A DNA stretch of 64,000 nt from Cladosporium sp. IMV 00045. Lineage: Eukaryota; Ascomycota; Dothideomycetes; Cladosporiales; Cladosporiaceae. Below, piece by piece: positions 44,319 through 58,278 of this stretch. Numbering within the stretch: the stretch's first letter is position 1; every line of letters begins with the position of its first letter. The translations under genes and the position numbers were made by a program. The stretch spans positions 83,403 through 147,402 of the forward strand of contig MSJI02000878.1 of NCBI GenBank assembly GCA_001931905.2. Reading direction: 5' to 3'. The notes beneath the pieces are model-generated. The model was not told where the DNA came from. It worked only from the letters and a program-made list of their open reading frames with translations, and searched no databases.

Positions 44319-44994
44319 TTTGGTTTAGGGTTTTGGGGTTTTGGTGTTTTGCGATTCTGGGATCTTTTCTTATTTTCGCGTGTATATTCTCCTGAACACT
44401 GCTGTTCTGATCTTTCTTTGTCTTTGTTTTCATTTTAATGGCAGATTTACACTTGCAGGACAGCGGCTTAAGCATTACCTACCCATTGTGCATCAACAAT
44501 GCATTGTGCCGCAACAATGAGGACTGGGTACGTTTATTTGCTCTGGCTCCGACTCATGGCACATCGATCTTCAACATCGGCGGGAACATGCATTTCTTGG
44601 GTTACTGCTTTGCATCGGCCATCGCGATCCGATCAATCAATCTTCAACGCGAAAGTTTGCAATATTCACTTACAGGTCGGAGGATCGAAAGCTGTGAATA
44701 AGGCACGCTTCTGGAGCGACGACATAAAAGGCCCTCTAAGGCGTTTTTCGCGCATTTACCATCATCGCCTCTGTCACAAGATAATTCACTCTACGGAATA
44801 GCGTTGCATCGTTGCCTTGGTCGCTCCTTCCCAAAACACCGCGACACCGTGACAACATTGCGTATTGACAACAGTCAACAAAAACACAAACCGACCAAGC
44901 CGAGATCAACACCATCAACAAGTCAACACTACCACCCAAGCCGAAGACAACGATCCTCAAACCAAGCCACCCGATCCCAAGTCTGGCATTCACC
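44319..44994. other. Spacer after glycosyltransferase B
   Basis: 0.68 kb. It starts with a TTTAGGGTTTTGGGGTTTTG stretch in the 3' region and ends in an AC-rich leader (caacagtcaacaaaaacac) before the ATG at 44995. No gene is seen. Confidence 0.45.
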
Positions 44995-46056
44995 ATGCCT
45001 CTCATCGCCCTCAGCAAAATCCGCCAATTCAAACACCTCACTCTCCTCCAACACTACCGACTCGCACGCCGCCACGACCCCCTTTCCGCCCCTCAACGCA
45101 GAAACCACCGCACCGCCCTAATCCTCTTGCACGACATTCTCAAACAAGACTGGTCGGTGCTAATCCTCGAGCGCCGCTTCCTGGACAGCACCCGCTTCTA
45201 CAAAACCTACACTTCCCGCACCGAAGTCGTCGACAAGCTCCTCTCCGCCCTGACGGCCTACGAGCAGGTGCTGACGCACCAAGCGGCGGAGTCGCAGCGC
45301 GTGCGCTACGATTTGGCCGAATTTGAGAGCAACCTATTCGCGGCGATTTACGAGCTGCATTTACAGGGGAGTCGTGGGGTGGTGCACCAAGCCGTCGGAC
45401 GGCCGGTGAAGGGCTGGGAGTGTTTGAGCGAATATCAGAGTTGGAGGGAGAATCGCCGGCTTTTGGTCGATAGGAGCTATGGGAAGGTGAAGATCAGGGA
45501 GTGGGAGGCGATGGTGGTGGGGAGGTTGATGGATGGGGAGATCACGGTTGATTCTTTCGATGGGGAGGGAGGGTTTTTGTACAGGGTTGAGAAGTTGAGG
45601 GATGTTTTGCCCAAGGAGCTGGTGGAGCGGTTTGATCCGAAGGCTGAGGGGTATGGGGAGGTTGGAGATCTGGAGGATTCTGAAGATGAGGATGAGGATG
45701 GGGAACTTGAGGAGTCTGAAGAGTCTGAAGAGTTCGGCGAATCTGATCAGGGAAGCTTGTACAGTCCCAGCCAGGAGAAGAAGGCCAAACCGGCTCCTGC
45801 CGCGCCGCAAGGGAGAAGCAAGCCAACGCCCAAGATCAAACTCACGAAACCAAGCACCGAAGATTTGAAGGCAGAGGCTGGTGATGAAAACACAGCATCG
45901 ACTGCGCACACTGGCGTATCTCAAGAAGAGAGACCGGTGGTGATTCTCAGGCTCAAAGTGCCCAGCAGTTTCAAGATGGAAAGCGAGTCGGGCAAGATTG
46001 AGCTTGGAGATTCTGAGGACAAGAATAGCGAAGACCTGATGTTCTGCGATGAGTAA
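44995..46056 (+). CDS. Unknown protein with helical N-terminus and acidic C-terminus
   Basis: Single-exon 353-aa protein. Residues 1-215 look like a helical folded region (KIRQFKHLTLLQHYRLARRH, LILLHDILKQDWSVLILERR, ESNLFAAIYELHLQG). Residues about 225-250 are almost wholly Asp, Glu and Ser (EDSEDEDEDGELEESEESEE). A Lys/Pro/Ala linker and a short C-terminal block (ERPVVILRLKVPSSF) follow. I recognise no family. The composition suggests a nuclear protein. It lies upstream of and parallel to nse4, 0.6 kb away. Confidence 0.65.
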   Translation: MPLIALSKIRQFKHLTLLQHYRLARRHDPLSAPQRRNHRTALILLHDILKQDWSVLILERRFLDSTRFYKTYTSRTEVVDKLLSALTAYEQVLTHQAAESQRVRYDLAEFESNLFAAIYELHLQGSRGVVHQAVGRPVKGWECLSEYQSWRENRRLLVDRSYGKVKIREWEAMVVGRLMDGEITVDSFDGEGGFLYRVEKLRDVLPKELVERFDPKAEGYGEVGDLEDSEDEDEDGELEESEESEEFGESDQGSLYSPSQEKKAKPAPAAPQGRSKPTPKIKLTKPSTEDLKAEAGDENTASTAHTGVSQEERPVVILRLKVPSSFKMESESGKIELGDSEDKNSEDLMFCDE

Positions 46057-46658
46057 GGGATGGAAATTGTTGAGCTTGAAATAGTCGGACGGATCAGATT
46101 CGACATGGAAGACCGTGTGTATGTTAAATCAAGACTGAATGTTGCTCTCCAAATGTGCTTTCCTTGCTATATTTTATCATCAGTCAATGTATGAGGCAGC
46201 AAGCGCAAACCTACAGGTACCTGTTACGTTCACATGCCATTACATGGCTTCTCTCGTGACTTTGATCAGTGCTCATCATGTTGGAGGAGTGAGGTGTGAA
46301 TGTAACCTGTGATGAAGTAACAAGTTAAAGTGATGTCCCTTGAGGGACTAGCGCCGTTTTCTACCACGCGACGCGTTTTCCAGGCAAGACAACGCCCCGC
46401 GATAAGGCAATGTTTCTGGACACACCAAACACCTTTTGCGACGGAGATATTCACGTTCTGTTTACTTCGAATTCTTTCGCTCGTGGCTTGCTCTAGATGA
46501 TTTAAGACTGCGCCTCTTTCATTGCCTTCCGCCTCCAACGCAACAACGCCATCTTCCAGTCGCAAACAAGTTTCGCATCCTCCCAACAACAGCACAGCCT
46601 GCTTTGAGGCGTTTCCCTCGAATTAGATACAGGACCTGCGCATGCATATACAGATGGC
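46057..46658. other. Spacer before nse4
   Basis: 0.6 kb of 3' end and promoter sequence. No coding feature is seen. Confidence 0.4.
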
Positions 46659-48167
46659 ATGGCGCGCCTAAGCTCAAGACCGTCCACCACGGCGTCATCG
46701 CGATACGCTTCCGCGACACCCACACCCGCAATATCAGATCAAGAGAATAGGGATCCCGCGAGACGAGACATTCGGAAGGGCAAAGGTCGCGCATCGGGTA
46801 TGCCCGCACAGGGTGATCTTCCTACGCCTAGGTCGGCCGATGAACATGACACGAGGGCACAAAAACGAAGAAGAGTTACATCGCAAGGCAATGCTGGGTC
46901 ACCGAATGGGAACAACGAAGATGATGAAGAGGCGAAGTTCAAGCGGTATTTCGATCCGAATCAAGATGTTGATGAGCGACGAGACATCAAGAGGAGGATT
47001 AGAGCGTTAGAAAGGGGGTTTAATGGTTAGTAGACGTGGAAAATCTGTTATGGAGGCATGGCTGATCGAAGTACGCGCAGAGAAACGAGACGATATACTG
47101 AGAAATAGCGATTCACGGTATCTCACGGAGACTGTGGAGAAAGCAAACGACATCTTCAACGGCATCAAACAGACAAATGACGCGACTCTCGATTCGCGAT
47201 TTCTGGTCAACGTGTCTGATCTGGCTTACCAGAAGACCAAGCAACTCGTCTTGGGAGACACTAGCACTGGTGTAGATGTGGACGAGTTCCTTTCGAAATG
47301 CATCACATATATGCGAAACGGTGGCCCTATGGAGAATGAAGACGGACCTGCTCCAATCCGCAGACAGCGAGAAAGCAATCGGCAAGACAGCGATAACGAG
47401 AGTGAAGACGAAAGTGGCGAGCCGCTGGACTGGGAGCTATTAGGAAGACACGCATGCGTTCCACACAACTCGCGGCCGGCGGTGCCATCGTTCTTGCTAG
47501 GTCCGCTGTCTGTGCAGAAGAAGCAAAGAACCCAGACGCAGCGCCGCGCACGACAGACACACGAAACCGGCCGTGAGGCGCGACCAGAGAACCTCACCGG
47601 CGAAGATCTCAATCTCTCAAATGAGAACGACTTGAAAGCAGTGTGTGGCAAACTCCGGCGCGAACTCGACAAGCACTGCGAGCGCGCCGAGGAAGCCTTG
47701 ACCCAGGCTGGCATTCAGGACGCTGATGAGTTTAAGACGGAACGGGGCAAGGCGCTTCTCAGGAAGAATCGCATCACCGCGACTGGAGGTCCCAATCTGC
47801 TGGAGTATGCGCTCGATCCTCAAGATTTCGGTCAGACTGTCGAAAACCTCTTCCGCATCAGTTTCTTGATCAAGGAAGGCCTCTGTGGCGTCGAGCCTGA
47901 CGAGGATGGTTTGCCAACAATTTGTAAGTACTCAAAGCTCCCATCACGTTCAGTGAGTGGTATTTTAACAATGCGACAGGTATCACCAAGCCTCGTACAA
48001 TCGAAGAGCAGCGCGAGAACAACACCAGCAAACACCAGGCTATCTTCTCCCTCGACTACGAAACCTGGCAGAATCTGGTGGAAGCGTATGGGGATCGCAG
48101 TCCCATGATCGAGCACAGAGAAACAGGGCAACAGACCCAAGTAGGCGCTAGAGGCTGGTATAACTGA
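46659..48167 (+). CDS. nse4: Nse4, kleisin subunit of the SMC5/6 complex
   Basis: Three exons: 46659-47025, 47081-47923 and 47980-48167, giving 465 aa. An acceptor nine bases earlier (exon from 47072) would also keep frame. The N-terminal 100 residues are disordered. The conserved N-terminal kleisin region reads TNDATLDSRFLVNVSDLAYQ and LVLGDTSTGVDVDEFLSKCI. The C-terminal winged-helix region includes VENLFRISFLIKEGLCGVEP, then across the last intron CITKPRTIEEQ and HQAIFSLDYETWQNLVEAYG. Nse4 bridges the Smc5 and Smc6 heads, acting in DNA repair and replication-fork processing. A Glu/Asp/Ser-rich loop lies in the middle, as is usual. Confidence 0.93.
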
Positions 48168-48644
48168 TACGTTGCTTGCTCGGCATGTGTACAAGTAGGA
48201 GCGATTTTGTTTCGGTCTGATATTTGGCGGTTTGAGCGTGGCGTTCTGGGATCTGTAGGCTTTCGAGATATCCAATAGAGTTTGTTTGAAGATCGGCTGC
48301 GTCCGATTGATAGAGGAAGGATTCTTCGTACGAAATTCGATTGAGTATCCTAGACGACCGTCTATCTACTTTGCGACTTCATGTTGCGTTCATTTATTCG
48401 CATTGTTCAACCGCGTTCATGTGAAGAGCGCCAAGAATGTGACGATGGCCCCATGGGGTAGGCGCGAGATCAGACAACAACCAGCTGCTGGTGGCATGCT
48501 TGCTCGTTGCTTGCGATTCACCACTCTCGACAAACAAATCCACCGAACCTCTTGGAATACCCACTTCTCGAATTCTCACACACCGCGCTGTTCTATAAAC
48601 CAGCATGCGTGCTGAATAGGGACCGACCTACTTGGCTGCCGCAG
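48168..48644. other. Spacer between nse4 and vps34
   Basis: About 0.48 kb, holding the nse4 3' end and the vps34 promoter. No gene is seen. Confidence 0.4.
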
Positions 48645-51476
48645 ATGGAGCCTTTCACTTTCGCCAGCTCATCGCAGCTGCACTTGCCGGTTGCGATAAA
48701 GGTGTGGGTCCACTCGATGTAGCCTGTCTTCACAGAGACCAAGTCGTACTGACAGAATATCAGGAACCGCCTTGAAGGCTATGAGAAACCCCTCCCCTAT
48801 TCCACCCTTCTCCGCCGACCAGACCTGCGACATCGAGGCAGCAACTTGAGCCCCAACTCCGAACTCTACCTCACCGTACAACCTTTCGCCGACTCGAAAC
48901 CTCTCACTGTGCATGCTCAGACGCCATACAAACACTTTAAGAACGGTCGAGTATGGAGCCAGTGGCTTACGCTGCCGGTCGACTACAGCTCGTTGCCCGC
49001 CAACACCCAGCTAGCCATAACACTTTGGGATCTCTCCCCGATCAACCCGAAAGGCGGTGATGCCAACCACCACATTCCCTTTGGCGGAACGACAATACCT
49101 CTGTACGATGAAGATGCTACGCTGCGGACTGGTCGACAGAAATGTCGCATATGGAGGCATAAGGCGGCGGATGGTTTCTCGGATACAAAAACACCGTGGC
49201 GGGAGCCAAAGAGAAGAGGCAGGCGAGGCACGGTTGGTGAGCCCGTTATTGTCAGCGAAAAACAAGTGCGACGCGAGGCTGAGCTAGAGCGGTTGGTGGG
49301 TCTAATGAAGAAGCACGAGATGGGCGAGATCACAGAGAACAAGTGGCTCGACCAAATGGTCTTTCGACAAATCGAGAAGATGGAGAGGCAAAGTGTCAAG
49401 GACTCCACTAAACCAGGAATGAGTTCGAGGAAATCTGTGGATAATGATCAAGGGCAGCTCTGCGCTGAGGGTGATCCGGATCACGTTGACGGCGCGTTCT
49501 TTCTATACATCGAGTTCCCTCGGTTCGATCACCCGATTGTGTTCACGGATCACGAATACCCGGCTCCGCCCTTGAGCAGCATCAAACCATTGAATGCTCC
49601 GCCTGGAGCTGTCAACTTCAAACCACCACCGGAAGTACAGTTGGGTCCTGGTATACATTTAGGAGCTAATGGGAACAGCGACACAGAGGGTGGCGGCGCC
49701 AGCAGGCTCATTCAGGTTTACGACCCAGAAGTCGGTTATGCCGACAATCCTGCGGAAACGAAGCATCGGCGTCTTATTCGTGGCCAGCGCAACGCGCTTG
49801 ATCGTGATTTGAAGCCCAATCCGAAAATGCGCGATTTCCTGAACAAGGTGCTATCATACGGACCGACAGTCGAGCTGAGTGACAAGGAGAAGGATGAAAT
49901 CTGGCGATTCAGGCATCACCTGACGCGCGACAAACGCGCGCTGACCAAATTGGCCAAATCTGTCAACTGGAACGAGCCAGCTGAAAGTCGGCAAGCGATT
50001 GCGTTGTTGCCAAAATGGGTCGAGATCGATGTGGATGACGCTCTCGAACTCCTGGGTCCAAGCGTCGGAAACCCTGAGATGCGCACGTACGCTGTTGACA
50101 GATTACGGAAAGCAGATGATGAAGAGCTACTGCTTTACTTGCTGCAGCTGGTGCAGGCATTGAAATTTGAGCCTCCTGTCGCATCTCGAGATGAGAATGA
50201 CCGAGACTCTTCGCTTGCATCATTCCTCATCGCAAGATCGGCTGCCAATTTCAAGCTGGGCAACTTTCTCTACTGGTATCTCATGGTCGAAATGGACGAG
50301 GAAGCTCCGACTCAAGATCAAGAGAACCGCAAATTATTTGCTCGAGTTAGCTACGACTTTATGCAAGAATTGGAACGTACGGCAGCTGGTCAAGCACGGA
50401 GAAGGACGCTGCTTCGTCAAGCAGAGTTCATCACTGTGCTGAGCAAGATCAGCAAAGACGTCGTGAGCTCACGAGCTGATCGAACAAAGAAGGTCGAGCA
50501 TCTGAAGAAATTCATCGCAGACCCCAAGAACGAGCTCGTACACATGGACTCGCCACTTCCTCTGCCACTTGACCCAACGGTGCAAATTGTGGGTGCCGTT
50601 CCCGACGACGCCAATGTCTTCAAGTCATCTCTCTTCCCGCTATACATCAACTTCAAGACCGATTCTGGGGAGAAATACCCTCTCATCTTCAAAACCGGAG
50701 ACGATCTACGACAAGACCAACTCGTCATCCAAATCATCGCCCTCATGGACCGCCTCCTGCTCAAAGAAAACCTCGACCTCAAACTCACCCCCTACCGCAT
50801 CCTCGCCACCTCCACCCTAGCGGGCGCCGTGCAATTCATCCCCAGCACCCCCGTCTCCTCCATCCTCAGCAGCACCAAATACAAGGGTTCCATCCTCGGG
50901 TACCTGCGCTACAACAACCCCGCCGCGTCCTCCTCCCCCTCGATCCTCGGCGTGCGCAAAGAAGCCATGGACACGTACGTCAAATCCGTCGCCGGCTACT
51001 GCGTGATAACCTACCTCCTGGGCGTAGGCGACCGCCACCTCGACAACCTCCTCATCACCCCCGACGGCCACTTCCTGCACATCGACTACGGCTACATCCT
51101 AGGCCGGGACCCGAAGCCCATGGCTCCTTTGATGAAGCTCTCGCGCGAAATGGTCGAGGGAATGGGCGGCTCTTCCAACAGCGGGGAGTCGCAGTTCGAG
51201 ACGTTCAGACAGTACTGTTTCACGGCGTACACGACCTTGCGGCGCAGCTCGTCGCTCATTCTGAACTTGTTCTCGCTCATGCAGGACGCGAATATTCCCG
51301 GTCTGGCGATTTTCGGCGACCAGGCTGTTACCAAGGTGGAGGAGAGGTTTAAGCTCGATGTCAGTGAGGATGAGGCGATTGCTTTCTTCGCGCAGCTGAT
51401 TGATCGCGAGATGGGCGCTTGGGGGCCGGTGGTGATTGATAAGTTGCATGGGTTTGTGCAGGGGTGGAGGGCTTGA
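48645..51476 (+). CDS. vps34: Vps34, class III phosphatidylinositol 3-kinase
   Basis: Two exons: 48645-48701 (MEPFTFASSSQLHLPVAIK) and 48756-51476, giving 925 aa. The intron donor is a weak GTGTGG, but the frame and the family N-terminus support it. Order: C2 domain (LYLTVQPF to about residue 330), helical PIK domain (about 360-560), kinase domain (about 640-925). Kinase motifs are PLIFKTGDDLRQDQL, GVGDRHLDNLL and HIDYGYILGRDPKP. The metal-binding DFG is written DYG (Tyr797). The C-terminal helix ends HGFVQGWRA. Vps34 makes PI3P for endosomal sorting and autophagy in complex with Vps15 and Atg6/Vps30. Confidence 0.97.
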
Positions 51477-52065
51477 GGTGGGGGTGTTAGGGAGGATTCT
51501 TTGCTAGAGTGGGGGAATTGAATGGGTGTTCGTGGAAGGCCGGTCCGTGCTTGGTTCACTGGGGACTTGTGATACTCGCAAGGAACTCGAAGATTCGTGT
51601 TGCTAAGATGATGTGTTGCTCTATCAGGTAATAGTGCACTGCACAAGGAAACCCAGTTGACCCTTCGAGCCCGGTTTTGTGTCTATTCCACTCTTAAATA
51701 GAATCCTGGCGTGAGATCCCAATAAGGAGAGTGTATGAGGTAGGAGGGGTTTTCAATTTCGCTGGCTGTTCTTTGCTGATTTATCTCCAAATTGCTATTA
51801 CTGCATAATTACTGCTTGAGCCGACCTCACTTTCTTTCACTAAGGCGTGATATTCTTGGGGGAAAGGTAGGCCGATTTTGAGAACTGTATGGATGGTGGG
51901 TTTTGCTCTGGTTTCTTTTTCTCTCTGTTGGTTCGTCGGGAACGTTCGGGTTCGCTCCAGATGGGGGATTTGGTGCTGTAGTTCCGGGCATCGGAGTCTT
52001 GAGTCTTGTCTGTCCTTCTTCGATTCCGTGTTCGATCTCGCGTCGCTTCAGATCAAGTCGCACGT
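51477..52065. other. Convergent 3' spacer
   Basis: 0.59 kb between vps34 and the phosphate carrier gene, which meet tail-to-tail. No feature beyond 3' sequence. Confidence 0.4.
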
Positions 52066-53261
52066 TCAGTGACCGCCAGTCGTGGGAAGCTAAAATTCAC
52101 AATCGTCAGCAAAACCATCACCCAAAAGTATCGTCCTCACTATGCCATGCAAGGATAAACTCACCCCAAGATAAACCTTAAACGAATCATAAATCAACCA
52201 CTGGAACGCGGTCAACGTTCCAATCATGGCGATCCTCACGGGCAAACCGTTCCACAAGCCCGAGAAGCCGATGTTCTTGTAGATTCTTCCAATGGCCTGG
52301 CCGGCGCCCTCGCCCGCTTTGCGGTCCGCGTTGAGTTTCGACACCATCACGTCGGCCGGGTGGGAGACGACGGCGCAGCCGATGCCGGCGATGTAGCCGC
52401 CGAGGAAGGAGACGCCGGTCTGTTGGAGCGTGTTGTAGGATTCTTTGGGGGAGCCGAGGGTGGAGTAGATCTTGAGTTGTTGTTAGTTGGGGGTTATTTC
52501 TTGGAAGGTCCCAAGACGATAGTGAGATGAGGAAGGATATCGTACCTGCGCAACAGCACTCTCAAACGTCGCGAACTTGACCATCGTGTAAGGGATCTGC
52601 CTGCACCAAAGCGGGTAGAGGCCCTTGTAGAGTCCTCCAATGCCCTCTTCAGCAACGACCTTGCTCCAGCCCTCGCGCAGGTTGTTGGCGTAGGGCGGCA
52701 GGGTGGTCTGCATGCGCACTTTGATCGCTTCGAAGGGGCAGAGGAAGAGGTCGGCGATGAACTCGGCCGTGGCGCTGGCGCCCAGGTAGACGATCGTCTT
52801 GGGCGAGTTGGGGAAGAGTTTCTCGCCGTAGTAGTATTTGAATACTTCGTAGGCGCCGTATTTGCCGGCGCCTTGGAAGGAGTAGCCGACGAATGTTGGG
52901 GCCTGGAAGGAATTTGGATTAGATGTTGTTTTCGGGTGGACTTTGTGTGTTTGGCGAGGGTGTTCTTTGTTCTTACCCATCCGAAAAAGACGCCGCGGAG
53001 ACCTTCAGCGCGGAAGATGGAACGCCATGCTTGGAAGTTGGATTTGTAGATGGAGGGATCGACTTGACGGCGGCATTTGACGAGGTCGAGGGGTGTCACG
53101 GCGGTGTGAGTGGGACCGCAGGCTGTGTTGGGGTTGTTAGAGAATGTTCGTTTCGTGAGGTTGGATAAGGATGCTGATTTACCAATGATGCCGCCGAGGG
53201 TGCAGGCTCCGAAGTAGGTGCCGCTGAAGAGTTCGATCTTCCTTTGGGGTTTGGTGGACAT
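52066..53261 (-). CDS. mir1: Mitochondrial phosphate carrier (Mir1-type)
   Basis: Five exons: 53261-53183, 53122-52977, 52902-52546, 52470-52165 and 52089-52066, giving 303 aa with all junctions in frame. The three carrier repeats show the signature motifs [20 protein letters not shown] and PADVMVSKL. The N-terminus [20 protein letters not shown] and C-terminus LPTTGGH are those of fungal phosphate carriers. The protein sits in the inner mitochondrial membrane and imports phosphate with protons for ATP synthesis. Fungal Mir1 is typically just over 300 aa, so the length fits. The last exon codes only seven residues plus stop. Confidence 0.95.
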
Positions 53262-54419
53262 GTTTATGTTGGGAGGGTTTGTATGTTGATGTGGTTTATT
53301 TGGTGTTTCGGCGAGTAGAGAGCTTGCTGAGTTCAATGTTGAGAGCTCGCAGTGACGTGTGTCTATTATTATCAGGCGACACTAGCAGGAGCTGAAGAAT
53401 GAGAGTGAATGCTTCAAGTGTCGAATGAAGCGATCAATGGGCGACGGAATCAGGGATTGATGTGTACAAGAAGAATCTCACAACAGCGGTGTCGGAGGAG
53501 AGTGATGGGAGAGAACGGATTGAATCACGGAAGGGACGGTTTAGAAGAGAGAGCTTATTGTTACTCGACCTGGCGATTGCGCGTGTGTGTTTCCGCTGGA
53601 TCCGCGCGAAATGTTGCACATAGGACAAAGAGACCGGCCGAGGCATTGGAAAGCAGGGAGACAACGATGATGATGGTTGATGCTAGCACGCCTCGCTCGT
53701 CATAGCTCGTGTCTTATCGTGTCTTATCGCCGCTGACTACGCGGATTAGTGGGAAGCTTGTTTGGCGCTCATCCCGGTCGATCCGGTGGGTGGAAGATGT
53801 TGTCATTTTCGTAGGTAGGCACTACTTGAAATAGATCATTGTTGCTGTTGAACTTCTTCTCTTGGAATGATTTTGGTGCCATTGATGTATTTGATGGATT
53901 GACGGTGCTGGAAGAGAGTGTTTTGGGCTTGTCTCCATTCATCTCGGATAGAGCAAAGCATCTGTCTCGGTGAGAACCATACATGTAGGTAGGTAGTCAG
54001 GCAAACCTCTAGAAAATGCTCCATTCAAGGTGTTCAATTCAATCATCATCTACCTACCCATACTCCTGATGAGAAGGTTGTGTGAACTGTTCATGTATGG
54101 ATTTATTGCTTGTTGTGATGAATAGAGGTACAGGCATACACGGCTGCATGGCTATCATCACGTAGCAGCAGCCATTGGATAATTGACACAGCAAATGCGG
54201 GGAGTAGGCGAGAAGATGCTGGGCGCTGGCGCCAATTGCCCGGATGTTGGCGAATGCTGTGAGATCTGGATGGTGGCCGTGGTTGATGGTGGTGATCGGA
54301 GCTAGCGAGGGCCAGCCCATTTTCGCCCATTCATCAATCGCATGGGCGAGTGGCAGTGGCAGCAGCAGAGAGCAGCCGCAGGAAGTAGCAATAGGAAAGG
54401 CCTCCAATAATCCTTCCAA
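53262..54419. promoter_or_regulatory. Upstream region of mir1 and PKA genes
   Basis: The mir1-proximal part of a 2.1-kb divergent interval. GTAGGTAGG-type motifs occur near 53811 and 53985-53998. No gene is seen. Confidence 0.4.
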
Positions 54420-55337
54420 CCAACTACTACTGCCACTGCCTTACTACTACTGGTTGTCTGTACACTCTCATCACTTCTCCCGTCCTTCTTCACTTCCTCT
54501 CCACCTTGCTGGACCTTCATTTCCCTGCTTCCATCTTCTAATTACATCCCAAAACACTCGCGGTGCTCACAGACCACTCCCTTTCATCATCCAAAATCCA
54601 ATCCCAGCCCAACGAAGCCAGCCAGCAGGCAAGCCAGCCAACAAACCCCAAGCCAGCCTTTCCCAACCCGTCGTCTCCCAGACACCCGACTCTCCATAGC
54701 TTCACACACACACGCCATCATCATCCAAGCCCGCACATTCCACAGCCTCTATACCACCAACAATACCATTGACAAACACCATCACCACCGTCCGAGTCAA
54801 GTCAAGACTCCGGTCAAGACCATCCACACTCAAAGCCCCATTTGTCCCTCCGCCCTCGCCCAATCAATCGCCTATAGCAGGCCAAATCCAACCCAATTCT
54901 CCCTCTCCCCGTTGCTCTACCCCGCCAGTCTCCACCACGCCGTCATCACCAGCCAGCGATCGCCTACCAACCTCCACTGCCAAACTCCTCGCGCGCCGTC
55001 TCGTCTTCCACCTCTAACGGCCGCTCCCGCTCGCCGTGCCTTGCATTATTCGCTCGCTCCCAAGCACTCCAGCAAAGCACTGCTGCGCTTAGAGCCAGAG
55101 CGCCCTGCAACACCTTCGAGTTCGTCCGACGCTGCAGAGCTCCACTCTACTGCCGCCGCCGTCGCCGCCGCCGCCCAAGCTTGCCTGTCTGCCTGACCTC
55201 TCTCCGCGGCTGCTGCTTGTCAGAAGTACCGGAGGTAGCGCCTACGCGTGTGTGTGTGAGAGAGAGAGATAGACCGAGAGTCTGTGTGTCTCTGAGAGCA
55301 CGCCGCTCCCATCTTCCCCACTCCACCGCTGTCCCCC
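54420..55337 (+). promoter_or_regulatory. Long CT/CA-rich leader of the PKA catalytic-subunit gene
   Basis: About 0.9 kb of strongly pyrimidine/CA-rich sequence with several short upstream reading frames, ending in a (GT)n(GA)n microsatellite near 55249-55270 and the ATG at 55338. Long leaders with upstream frames are common for fungal signalling genes. The exact transcript start is not visible. Confidence 0.45.
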
Positions 55338-56881
<1,544 letters not shown>

Positions 56882-58278
56882 AGGGGTTGAGCTCGAGCTT
56901 GCGGATCTTTCATAATGCCTGGCCGCTCTGTCAGCCTTTATGACGATATGACAAGCCTAGCAGCAGGCCAGCTCACAACCTATTGACGACGACCAATGAC
57001 CGATGAAAACCAGGAAACACAAAAAAAAATGAAGAGTAGATGAAAAGGAAATGGGAAAGACCAGCGTACGCCACCGAGACGAAGAGGAGGAGGCGGACAT
57101 TCCTCAAAAACCAATGACAAAAAAGCACGAAGCGCTCGAAAAGACTTTTTATCAATCCCCGCGACTGTTCTAATCATCCCAGAGTAGTTGTCGGCGGCGA
57201 ATGGAAGAGCAGGAGGAGGGAAGAGAAGGGAAAAGGAGAAAGCGAGTTTACTACTGCTGCTGCTGTTGTTGTCGTTTTTCTCGTCTTTACTTTGACTGTC
57301 TTTTTGTCTTACTACCAACTTTTCATCATTCGAATGGAAAAGAATTTATCAAATCCACCCCATTGAAACGTACCTTTTCCTTCCTTCCTTCCTTCCTTTC
57401 CTAATCTACCACTATGTTGACGTTGCTTGTTTTTGGGGGGGAAAAAATGGTGACGAGGACTGCACTTTTGGTCGGAAGGAAAGAAATACCATAACATGGG
57501 GACAAACAGATACCTTACGTTGGCAAACCATGAAAGAGCAAGTGATGCAATGATACGAAAACTGCTTTTATACCTTTAGGTAGGTATCTTTTGTGCTTTC
57601 TTGAGGTACCCAACTACCTGAGGTAGGTACCTATCTGCCTGCCTCGGCAGGCAAGGTGGGTGGCAGGGAAGGGCAAGATAGCGAAGTGGGGTCGTTTGCA
57701 TCTACGCGAGATACTCGGGAGACTCGCAGGCGAGCAGCCGAGAGCTGAAAGCTCTGGAAGTTGAGAGCTCGCTCCTCTCAATGCGTGAGTAGGAGTAGGC
57801 AGCAGGCAGGCGGCAGAATTTGGTCCTTTGCTCTGCTGTTCGCTAAGCTCGTTTGGAAGTCCTATACGAGGAGGAATGGAAGCAGGATTGACTTAGATTA
57901 TTGGGTGGATGTTTGCTTGCTTGCTTACGTGCGGTGAGCTGCAGTGGTTTCATACAAATACCTGAGTAACTACATGTACCTAATTACATAGAGGGTAAAG
58001 TTTCACCTTTCTATGTTTTTTGTGTATGGCTTAGCTTTCTCTACTCTGCTCTCTAACAAAAGGTCATTCGTTGTTGCCGCTACTCATCTTGAACTCATCA
58101 CCTATCTGCAGCCTCGATCCCAGCTTGAATTCTTGCCACATCATAACAGCACCACCTCCTGCCACGGAGAGCTCAAATCAAAATTGGTTAGGTGCACACT
58201 CCGTCCCTCCCATCATAGCCTCAGCAAGACAGCTAACAAGACCCTCAAGACCTCACCAGCCAGCAAAAAAACGTGACC
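56882..58278. other. Spacer between PKA and SDR genes
   Basis: 1.4 kb. It contains a (CCTT)n run near 57376-57400, AGGTAGGTA motifs near 57578 and 57621, and two short perfect inverted repeats at 57614-57626 and 57636-57653. No coding feature. Confidence 0.5.
57614..57653. repeat. Pair of short perfect inverted repeats
   Basis: 57614-57626 has 6-bp arms (CTACCT / AGGTAG) around one base. 57636-57653 has 8-bp arms (TGCCTGCC / GGCAGGCA) around TC. Both can form hairpins, and they lie 10 bases apart. Confidence 0.7.

Noticed and set aside
44325..44350. Telomere-like TTTAGGGTTTTGGGG stretch
   Set aside because: Not a TTAGGG tandem array. It is a short T/G-rich piece in the 3' region of glycosyltransferase B and is more simply 3' untranslated sequence.
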